This document shows, in pieces, positions 56,363 through 64,000 of a stretch of 64,000 nucleotides of DNA. Within the stretch, counting starts at the first letter, position 1; each line of letters starts with the position of its first letter. The translations under genes and the position numbers were made by a program. A model generated the notes under the pieces. The model searched no databases and was not told the DNA's origin. It saw nothing but the letters and a program-made list of their open reading frames with translations. Location of the stretch: the NCBI RefSeq assembly GCF_918797505.1, contig NC_092796.1, positions 1,054,001-1,118,000 on the forward strand. The letters are read 5' to 3'. This stretch comes from Bemisia tabaci. Its lineage: Eukaryota; Arthropoda; Insecta; Hemiptera; Aleyrodidae.

Positions 56363-58605
56363 ACCGCTAGAAGTTTTCCCGAGGATTTGAAAAAGAGGAG
56401 CGAGTCCCTAGCAAGTATGGCAACATTTGTCAGTTTTTGAGAGGAAAAAAAGAGAAAATTTGAGCTTAGCATACAACATGAAAACTTGAAAGGAAATTCC
56501 ACTGTAAGGCAAAGAAATCATTTACCTAACTATGGCTAAAATTTCTAGATTTTTTAGGTTCTTCTAGTAGGATTGGGCCGGGGTGGATACCGCCACCTAG
56601 AACTTCTCAACTCTTCCAAATTCCCCATACTTGCAACCGACTTCATTTCATTCCATCCCCTGGACGTATTATTATAAAAGTAAGCATGATTCTCCAAAGC
56701 ACTTGAGAAGAGCAGCATTTCTCTACACAGCGTGCTCACGAGAATGGCGCTTACCGCGGTCCACATTTCTGCGCCAGCGTCCCTGAGAGTGACGCGGCAG
56801 CGTGGCCATCGCAGGGACGTGGAGGAAGCGAGGAGGGGGTGGAGGAGGGACTGCAGGGTGCAGAGCCAAAGTTCCCGGCGGCAGACGAGGTGTCGGAAGA
56901 AAAATGTAATTGCCTAGACGACACGATGTTTTTAGGGCCGCGATTCCGGGCGCGGGAAAAGGAGAGGTCAGGAAGCCACGGTTTGTTATTCTTACGGGAT
57001 CGCTCCGGGATGTCCCGAGAACATCCCTGAGACCCCTTGCTCTCTCCGCTGCGCTGCTCCCTGGAGAGCCCGTTTGATGGATGACCCCTCCTTCCAACCC
57101 CCCAGCCCCCCTCCCCTACCGGTGCCGCGGCACTTCGGCTCGGAAACTCGACATAAATACTTTTTTGGCTCAACTTACGCTTCCACACATACGAGCGGGC
57201 TTCTCAAATGCCACGAGGCGACACGATGCTCGGCTCTCGGGCAAGAAACGCAGAATTTCAGGGGAGATTCGGTGTAGTTACGTGGTTTTTGCAAAGCAGC
57301 AGGAAAACATTCTTCCTTAAAAAGATCCCAAGTGGATGAGGATGAAATTTCGCCACGATTCAGACAATTTAAAGGAGCCATGCATTTGATCATGTCTAGA
57401 CATATGGTAAGCAATTGCAGCTCTATAAGCTGGGTATGTTTTTCTCCCCCACAACGGAAAAAAGAGGAAAATGAATAATTACACAGCAACTTTCGAACGC
57501 GTAACTCAGTTTGATAATTAGGAAACTTTTGGTGGATATTTATTTTTTATTTCATTTTTAAATACATGTTAATCGTGTCGGAAAAACTAAACGAATTTGA
57601 TAAGAATCTATAAACCTTTTCTATGGATAAGCTGCGGGGATTAATTTAACGAAAAAGAGACTTTCTCCGTTTCTAAAAAAAAACAAAAATTGTCAAAATG
57701 ACCAGGTTGGGTTCTTTCGATTTTCAGCACTAACTCATTTCCCGATTTCAATTTTAAAAGCGTACAATACACTCAGTTTCTGATATTAGAGAGCCATTTT
57801 GAGCTATCTCCGAGCGAAAATTTCGGTAAATATTTTACAGGATGATGTCAAGAGCGAAGAATTCTTCCTCCTTTATGTAAAACCACGCTTCCAAGATGGA
57901 GCTGGTCAATTATTCTTCCTCTCCTACTGACGACTAACAATAAGACACATCCTTGTTCGTCAAACTCTTAAGTACCGAGTACATGTAAATCACTAATTAA
58001 TATAGAAGATTCGTCGGAAAACAGAGATAAACACATTGAGTATTCAAGAGTGGAGATAGTTGATACGAAGCAAAATTTCGGCGGGAATTTGCGGTGACAA
58101 TGCGGCAACATTGCTAAAGGCTGACGTTTGTCCTCTCGGGCATCCCTCCTCTGGACCCGCGCAGCGCGCACGTCACCCGAAGACCGCTCCGGCTGGATTT
58201 CTTCTACCCTACCACTCAAAATATTATTCCTTTTTGTCTGTTTACATATCTTCTACAAGTCCCCAGTGAGTCGATTTCAATTTTTTAGAAAAACATCCCG
58301 CACGTTTTCCAGGAGAGGAGGCGTTTCAAGAGGGACGCGCTAATACTAAGCCCCAATGCCCGAGGGCATCCAGCAACAGTGAAATCCATCGGAATTTTGG
58401 GCCCGGCGAATCAACCCGAGGATTTTCGGTGGGCACTCTCCATTTACGAGCTCACTTTAATCGTTCGGCCTTTTCACATGAAAATATTCAAACACGTTTC
58501 CGAGGACGTCCAAAATGTACTTCCCAGTGTCTGCGTGGCAATTCGTCTTCAAAGTTTTAAAGTTTCCAAGAATTCAAGGTATTTTCATCAACTTCTTTTC
58601 CAAAT
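56363..58605. other. Non-coding stretch with two GC islands
   Basis: 56720-57130 and 58060-58340 are CpG-rich. Frames of 124-145 codons on minus overlap plus frames and contain SSTPSSLPP-type low complexity only. Between them is AT-rich DNA. No recognised gene. Confidence 0.45.
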
Positions 58606-58680
58606 GGACCGCGTTAAATAGAGAGGAGCCAAGCCACATCTGCTATTGTCTTTAATTGGATAATTTAATTTTTTACGGTG
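58606..58680. mobile_element. Family A solo left end
   Basis: GGACCGCGTTAAATAGAGA + GGAGCCAAGCCACATCTGCT, TTAATTTTTTACGGTG; sequence then departs from the family. The right half is missing. Confidence 0.65.
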
Positions 58681-58959
58681 CCTTCTTGAGTCAAATACGT
58701 TCAATTTTGAGCGTTTAGTTGCGCTTACACCACGCTGCAGCACAGTAAAAGCCCAAAACATAAAAGAATAAATTTGAATGCTTTGGAAATCATTAAATTT
58801 GACACGGAACTACTCTTATATTTACAAAAAACACATTATATTTTCCAGTAGTACATATTTCTTTTTCATCAGTTTAAAAGGGAATAATCAATGCAGAGAG
58901 TGCAAACATTTCAAAATCATGAGTTGAAAAACGCTGACTCCGCGAGTTTAAATATTAGA
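58681..58959. other. Short AT-rich stretch with no recognised feature
   Basis: Nothing recognised. Confidence 0.5.
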
Positions 58960-59190
58960 GCCTAACACAGAGCGGAGCGGCGTGTTAGCAGCGCAGAACG
59001 CGCACTGGCGCCTACAAACCTAACGGGATACTTCACGCATTGCGCAACGCGTGAAGTATCCCGTTAGGTTTGTAGGCGCCTATGCGCGTGTCACGCTGGT
59101 TACCTGCCGCGCCGCAACGCTTTAAGCAACTATTTCGCGTCCGAGGCGTTGCACAGTATCCTACAAGATTGAAGGCGCACGAAATAACTA
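58960..59190. mobile_element. hAT-related palindromic remnant with perfect 32-bp hairpin
   Basis: 59007-59038 and 59049-59080 are perfect inverted 32-bp copies around a 10-nt loop (ATTGCGCAAC). The arm GGCGCCTACAAACCTAACGG, GATACTTCACGC is the unit that occurs as direct repeats inside the hAT-like elements at 21762 and 46432. Outer sequence (CGTGTTAGCAGCGC / GTGCGCCTTCAA...) is weakly similar. Presumably a rearranged member of that family. Confidence 0.65.
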
Positions 59191-59753
59191 GTTAAAGAGG
59201 ACTTTCAATTTTGACAGCATCTGTTACTGAAAAATGTTTAATTCGGCATTGGAGCGTTTCTTAGGCTCCTGCTTCGGTTTTCATCTTATCATATCCGTAC
59301 AGTGTACACATGAACATATGTTTTTATCTGCTCTTAGAATCTGTCCTCTTTCATGACTTGATTCATGAATGAAATGTTTTTAAGAATGAGATTTAAATGA
59401 GAAGAAAAAAATGTGGACATAACATGTCCACAATTTGGACAATTTTGGACATATTCATGGTTGGACATTAAATCATGTGGATTTAATATAGACTGGACTT
59501 AATGTTTAGTGGACATAAATAGCGGTGGACATTTATTTAATGGACGAAAGGTAGGTGGACATAAAGTCCTGGAAGCAAGTCTACTACAACGAGGAACTAC
59601 GATACGCATGATTTCCTACGTGCATTCTTCCCTATCGCTCATTCTTGTTGTTCAAAGGGAGACGCATCGGTTACGTAACAAATTGAGAACTTAATGATAG
59701 CGTTTGAGTGGATTCCGTAATTTTTTTAATAAGTATCAAAGTCCACTTTCAAA
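59191..59753. other. Non-coding stretch with clustered TGGACAT motifs
   Basis: From 59413 to 59566 there are about ten (G/T)TGGACA(T/A)A-like strings on both strands, irregularly spaced. Otherwise no gene. Confidence 0.45.
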
Positions 59754-59953
59754 CACTGTAAAAAAAGTTACGGGCTATATAGACGAACCCTCCGTTCCGG
59801 GCCCAGATGCCGAAAGTTCCGAGTGCCGGAGCCATAGCTTTAACTGCTCCGGGTGCTGCGCCCGGAACTTTTGGCCTCTTAGCCCGGAATGCGGACGCTA
59901 TGTCTATAGAGCCCGGAAGTATAGCTTCCACGGCCAGAGTTTTTTTTATCAGG
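59754..59953. mobile_element. Family I palindromic element (CACTGTAAA ends)
   Basis: Begins CACTGTAAAAAAAGTTACGG, GCTATATAGAC; the right side GTCTATAGAGCCCGG ... GTTTTTTTTATCAGGG is an eroded inverse. The centre is a second palindrome (GTTCCGGGCCCAGATGCCGA, AAGTTCCG with CGGAACTTTTGGCCTCTTAG, CCCGGAA). CACTG-type starts recall CMC (CACTA/EnSpm-Mirage-Chapaev) elements. Not proven; no duplication found. Confidence 0.5.
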
Positions 59954-60823
59954 GCAACACAATTTTATGGAACACGCATTTTACCGGTCCGAATAGAGTC
60001 TGATTGCCATTTGGAGACTTCATACGAACGGTTTTTGAAAAATAACGTTCGATTATAGTACATGGTACAATAAAAATTCCGTGTTTTCTGAATTATACAT
60101 GTGCGTGCAATGGCTAACGGGGTCGAAGACTGCCACTGCTATCGTACCCGACTTTCTCCGCATACGTATACTCTATATGTGCATTCGTGGAGCGATTCGG
60201 CGTTACTTGCGCCCCTCCCCCTTCCCCGGAAATCCAGTTCGTCAATGACACAGGGGGTAAATCCGAACCCTCGGCAAAGCGATTCTGACTCGGCTCTCGA
60301 GACTTCTCATCATTTTAATGGAAAGATGATCGCAGATTAATGAAGCCGTGCAGACTCTTTTCCGTTCGGAGGCAGGCAATTTTCGTTATCCCTCCCCCTC
60401 CCTTCTCTGGAAGAGGGGAGCGCGAGCCGACGTTATCTCATTTCTCCCGAAAGTCGCCCCCGCCGCCCGACGGGACGGACGTAACCGCGTTATCTTACTC
60501 CAGGAGTCATTTTTTAGAAAGGCGTCGGAGTCGTCTGAAGAATTCCTTGACAGCCCGCCAGCGGCAGAGCTTGTTGCAGGGCCAATAATAGACCCCCTAC
60601 AAGCCCGCCCCCGCCCCGCCCCTCCCGAAAAGCGTCCATTTTTCAACCGGGTTGCGGTTCGTCTCTTTTTCGGTGCCGCTGATGAGTGATGACACCCGGG
60701 ATTCCGAGCATCGACCGCTTATTGAGCTTTTTTCGACCGTTGAACTTAGCGACGAAAGTAAAGATGGGAACGAGGGTGATTTCGTCACCTTCCCGGTAAA
60801 GTATCACAAACGCCATGCACCGT
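59954..60823. other. Non-coding stretch, GC-rich 60190-60700
   Basis: A CpG-rich segment with overlapping frames on both strands (up to 113 codons) and no recognisable domain. Confidence 0.45.
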
Positions 60824-60996
60824 TTAAAAATTTCGACCGCCATTTTGTTTTCTTACGGAGAAATTGTTCAACAAAGCTGTCCAAAAATTTCACTGAATTT
60901 TCTTTGTGCTGCCGATAAAATTCGGTGAAATTTTCAAGTAGATTCAATCAACAATTTCTCGGTAAAACAATAAAATGGAGGCGAAAATTTTTATTA
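60824..60996. mobile_element. Hairpin element with TAAAAATTTCG(A/C)C ends
   Basis: TAAAAATTTCGACCGCCATT, TTACGGAGAAATTGTT on the left; AACAATTTCTCGGTAA, AAATGGAGGCGAAAATTTTT on the right. Further in, TTTCACTGAATTTTC pairs with AATTCGGTGAAATTTT. About 75-bp arms. Single copy; no ORF. Confidence 0.6.
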
Positions 60997-61086
60997 ACCG
61001 TCGCATGGCGCTTATGATACTTTGGCCGTAATGTGACGGGATGCTGGTTCATGCATAAAATCACTATCTGCATGAGGAAACTAATA

Positions 61087-61164
61087 GGACGTATTTATGC
61101 TAAAAGGAACTAAGTGCATAGGGTTTGCGTGCGCAACACAGTTCCTTTTAGCATAGATACGTCC
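61087..61164. mobile_element. Family D-mini 78-bp hairpin, exact TSD
   Basis: GGACGTATTTATGCTAAAA (19 nt) + GGAACTAAGTGCA; TGCGCAACACAGTTCC + TTTTAGCATAGATACGTCC (19 nt). Exact duplication aata (61083-61086 / 61165-61168). Nearly identical arms to 45625-45700. Confidence 0.9.
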
Positions 61165-61189
61165 AATAACAATACTTATGATGAATCAA

Positions 61190-61232
61190 AAATGAGCCAG
61201 GAATAGAGATTCCTTATCGCAAAATGTAGCTC
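61190..61232. mobile_element. Family B solo right end
   Basis: ATGAGCCAGGAATAGAGATT, CCTTATCGCAAAATGTAGCT: the right arm of family B with the 19-nt terminal spacer, 26 bp from the D-mini element. Left half missing. Confidence 0.55.
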
Positions 61233-62089
61233 AATTAATCAAAACAGCGAAGTGCGGGGCGACAAACCGGAATGAAGGGCGCTACGCACTTGCCAGAAAA
61301 AGTTGCGAGGGAACGGACCCCAAGACCCATATGCAAATGCCCCACATCATCACCAGCTTTCACGCGGTGGAAAAATCATGCTGGAGGCGAGGCGAAGTTT
61401 TCGAATCGAACGGAGTAATGAAATCTTCGACTTACTATTCAATAGCCACGGCGCTGCCTCGGTTATTACGAGAAAATTATTCAAAGCGTCTAATGAGATG
61501 CCAAACGCCGCCGGCAAAACCAATAAGGGCGCCTCGGGGGTCGGAACAATTGGCCCGGGACACGCGATTACGCTTTAATTCGTCCATCGCTTCACTAAAC
61601 AGCGTAACTACACAATTCAATGAGCCCTATTCCTCGTATAGTTCCATTTTTCCAGGGCTCAAGTGAACATCGAATTAGCCCTTTCGGCGGGGGAGCTACG
61701 GATTCCGGCGTCCCTTAATTCGTGGCATAAAAATTCCGATTCGCGAGGGGTGGGGGCGGGGGGCGACTTAATTGAGTACGGGACTAGGTATAGGAGAGTC
61801 GGTGGGGTTAATTCGGAAGGCTGAAAAATTAAGCGGCGTGGCCCGTTAAAAGTTAATAGGAAGCGGGACATCGAAAATCCATTAGCGCCGGCGAATCTTT
61901 TTCTCTATTTTCTCCCGGGAGGAGCCTCGTCCACCAGCGGTATCCGCGAGTTGGAGAAAAATATTGGGCGGAAGTTGAGATATTCCCCGGGAAGCGAGAG
62001 GAAATTCAGGAGCAATCGTCTCGAGGAATGCCGCCAAGCGTACGAAGCGCCGATTATTGAAACCTGATCGACCGATCGAAAGATTCTTA
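61233..62089. promoter_or_regulatory. Large GC-rich island (candidate cis-element or exon-free conserved DNA)
   Basis: CpG-rich blocks alternate with TTAATTC, CTTAATTGAG, AAAAATTAAGCG strings. The two plus frames crossing it (91 and 111 codons) overlap each other and are not recognisable. Unique in the window. Confidence 0.25.
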
Positions 62090-62249
62090 CACTTAAAAAA
62101 TTAAAACCCCCGCTATGGAAGTCGTACTTACGGGCTATATAGACATTCCGGGCTCAGAAGTCGAAAGTTGCGGGTGTGGCACCCGGAGCAATCGAAGCTA
62201 CGGCTCAGCATCCGTAACTTTCGACCTCTGAGCCCGAGACGGACGGTTA

Positions 62250-62335
62250 TATCTAGGGGGCTACGCCCCGGCCGCTCGGGCCCAACCCCCTGATGGCCGC
62301 GCCGCGCCATCAATGGGCCGCTTTCGCGGCCTATT
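62250..62335. repeat. Cluster of GC-rich mini-hairpins
   Basis: GGGGGCTACGCCCC, GGCCGCTCGGGCC, ATGGCCGCGCCGCGCCAT and GGCCGCTTTCGCGGCC follow one another, the last before TATTTTTACC. Compositionally unlike its surroundings. Confidence 0.5.
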
Positions 62336-62520
62336 TTTACCCTTTTTCAGTGTTAGTTTTTATTTTTCCCCTAACAATTACGATTTGTGGTATACTTTAA
62401 TTTTAAACTTTACTTAATATTTACTTTAAAATTAAGAGGAAGTGCGGTTCGGAATGACTGCTTGATGAAATATTTGCCAGTAACAAAGAAAACAATGATT
62501 AGTAGGTAATAATTATAATT

Positions 62521-62598
62521 CTGGAGTCTGGGGATCGAACCCACACGAGTTCATAGTGAGCGCATTTGACGCTTTGACGGACTCGGCCACGCTCAATA
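62521..62598 (-). pseudogene. tRNA-like segment (Leu/Ser-type), pseudogene or SINE head
   Basis: On the minus strand: TGGCCGAGTCCGTCAAAGCG (box A-like; functional tRNA-Leu/Ser have TGGCCGAGTGG) and, about 40 nt on, GGGTTCGATCCCC (perfect box B with T-arm pairing except one position). The acceptor stem does not close and the D-loop GG is replaced by CC, so it is not a working tRNA. The spacing fits a pol III promoter remnant. No A-rich tail follows. Confidence 0.6.
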
Positions 62599-62817
62599 GA
62601 AATCGTCAGTGCAAATCTTGTTTAGATAAGTGTGATTGATGCGCAGGCTACACAGCTACTGCGCAACCTCCTCGACCACTGCGCATCCTCCCGCGAATAG
62701 CGGTAGCAGTACAGGAGAATTCTGTAAATCACTCACTTTTATAACCGTTGATTTTAAAAAAAAACCATGGGTACTATTCCATAATCGAATTAGAGGGGGC
62801 TCATCTAGGGCCAATTA

Positions 62818-63060
62818 CTGACGATCTTACGCAAAAATCATGGAAATCGGCCCGGTAGAACGCTCAAACGAACTATGACAAAAAAAGTATATAAGTGTAC
62901 ATTGTTTAAACTGGGGAGAATTCGCAACTTTACCACGTTAATATAAATAAACCTGGTCCCCATATTACGAAATCTGAAAAAGAGTTGGTAATCTAGATCC
63001 GATTGCCGTCGATTGCGCAAAAATAATGAAAATCGGCCTGGTTGAGAAGGCTTGTGGAAC
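62818..63060 (+). repeat. Direct repeat pair, 186-bp period
   Basis: ACGCAAAAATCATGGAAATC, GGCCCGGTAGA near 62830 and GCGCAAAAATAATGAAAATC, GGCCTGGTTGA near 63016 are direct copies, about 80 percent identical over 40 nt. They lie inside the family I element. The intervening sequence is not obviously repeated. Confidence 0.5.
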
Positions 63061-63141
63061 TTAGCGTTACCAGTTACGCAAAATTAGGAGGTCTCGGAGC
63101 TTATAGTATAGATAGATAGCCCGTAACTTTTTTTTACAGTG

Positions 63142-63540
63142 AAGCAGTGATACCGAAGCAAACGAAGGATTTGGCAAGCGAATTTAAAAACGCAGTGAGT
63201 TTTGCGCAGTTTTAGGAATGATTCAGTATTTTTGGATCCATAGGCGCAGTCTAGGGTGTGGGAGTAAGGGCCCCCTTAAGTGCACCACCTCGGAGAAGAA
63301 GGATGTAAGTAGAGTATTTTGGTGATCCAATGGACATTGATACAATTTAAAATTTGGGATTTGAAAAGCATTTGAGGCGTTTTTTTGGCACACATCACAA
63401 TAGGAAGAAAGGAGGGGAAGCCCCCTAAAGACGTAAATATATGCGCGTATGAGAAACGGAGACAAACACTGTGTAAACAAATTGAAAAGTTAATGTTAAG
63501 GGGGATGGAGGGAACACGATGTAGCGCGGGTTCCACACGA
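63142..63540. other. Short stretch with no recognised gene
   Basis: Overlapping minus frames of 85-86 codons without recognisable domains. Confidence 0.45.
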
Positions 63541-63761
63541 GAAAAAAAAATCGATTCGATCTAGAGTCCAGACTCTTAGAGACATTAACAAGAAAAATAA
63601 TCTTGATTCAGACGGACTTTTCCCTTGAATCAAAAGGAAATCCGCCTGAATTAAGAGGCTCAGCTCTTCAACTCAGGGAAAAATCTAATTGAATCAAGAT
63701 TATTTTTTCTTGTCAATATAATTCAGATTCTAGACTCTAGATCCAAGCGACTTTTTTTTCC
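63541..63761. mobile_element. Family R hairpin (about 90-bp arms)
   Basis: GAAAAAAAAATCGATTCGAT, CTAGAGTC, AACAAGAAAAATAATCTTGA, TTTTCCCT on the left; AGGGAAAAATC, TCAAGATTATTTTTTCTTGT, GACTCTAGATCCAAGCGACT, TTTTTTCC on the right. Loop around AAGGAAATCCGCC. Single copy, no ORF. Confidence 0.7.
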
Positions 63762-64000
63762 AATGAAAGCGCTTGCATATTGTGCGCCCATACGGTAAAA
63801 CTGCACAGTTAAGTGATGACTGGTAGAAATGTAAAGATTTGAATCGGAAATAAAAGGTTGGTAGACGAGTTTAAGTAGGCTTTTGAATGGAGGTGTCCTG
63901 GTAGAGCATTTACCACACTCTTGCATATAATAGAAAAAATGCATAATACATAAAACATAACTCAAGCCCATGTAGCTTTGGGAAAGCAATGCTGCGTGGG
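63762..64000. other. Window end, no recognised feature
   Basis: Nothing recognised; an 88-codon minus frame has no domain. Confidence 0.45.

Larger units (their letters stand above)
62090..63141. mobile_element. Family I larger element (TIR CACT...ACAGTG), left end uncertain
   Basis: Right end ATAGCCCGTAACTTTTTTTT, ACAGTG is the inverse of the 59754 terminus. The left side has CACTTAAAAAA at 62090 and TTACGGGCTATATAGAC at about 62128, with an internal palindrome GGGCTCAGAAGTCGAAAGTT / AACTTTCGACCTCTGAGCCC. It encloses a cluster of GC hairpins (62250-62335), a tRNA-like segment and a 186-bp-spaced direct repeat. No transposase frame. No convincing target duplication. Confidence 0.45.

Noticed and set aside
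56723..57188. Overlapping 124- and 145-codon minus frames
   Set aside because: Pro/Ser/Arg low-complexity translation from a GC-rich island; no recognised family.
1..64000. CRISPR array, operon structure, LTRs, reverse transcriptase, rRNA
   Set aside because: No regularly spaced identical repeats, no TG...CA long direct repeats and no RT-type motif in any frame I examined; the genome style is eukaryotic.

Overview
This window looks like nuclear DNA of an animal, most likely an arthropod. It has no dense ORF packing and no operons. No long open reading frame is recognisable as a protein. The sequence is AT-leaning with scattered CpG-containing GC-rich islands, and it carries a high density of short inverted-repeat (fold-back, MITE-like) DNA transposon remnants. 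Several repeat families feel familiar from hemipteran (whitefly-type) sequence, but that is recollection and was not tested. I read it as a gene desert or a long intron/intergenic tract. The only coding candidates are two weak exon-like ORFs (23882-24026 and 51923-52090).

The main content is about 50 inverted-repeat or TIR elements in more than 20 families. By my own interval sums they cover roughly a fifth of the window. The strongest pattern is a group of families with unrelated interiors: A, 7 copies plus a degraded one; B, 4; D, 5; D-mini, 2; G, 1. They share one terminal architecture. Each end starts GGAC/GGAY and has GGAAC beginning exactly 20 nt in, as if a single transposase mobilises all of them. 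Nine copies carry exact 4-bp AT-rich target-site duplications (TSDs): aaat x2, attt x3, aatt, actt, atat and aata.

Other groups: (1) two ~0.8-kb hAT-like elements (21762-22566 and 46432-47259) with near-perfect 8-bp TSDs and internal 78-84-bp direct repeats, plus an inverted relative at 58960-59190 holding a perfect 32-bp hairpin; (2) a small hAT-like MITE at 2265-2538; (3) family E, ~250-bp hairpins with TA-flanked ends, six copies and a solo end; (4) a ~0.7-kb long-armed fold-back at 17887-18580; (5) CACTG-ended palindromic units near 59754 and 62090-63141, the latter enclosing a tRNA-like segment; (6) many single- or double-copy hairpins (families C, J, L, M, N, O, P, Q, R, W, Y and others).

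Between the repeats lie roughly a dozen GC-rich islands mixed with TAATTA/TAAT cores, for example 7295-7560, 10200-10540, 14090-14600, 18950-19390, 25960-26300, 30840-31060, 40780-41330 and 61270-62060. I can only call these candidate cis-regulatory or otherwise conserved DNA. The palindrome TGACGTCA (CRE/ATF-type) occurs at 12 places. No rRNA, intact tRNA, LTR retroelement, reverse transcriptase, transposase ORF or CRISPR array was seen.
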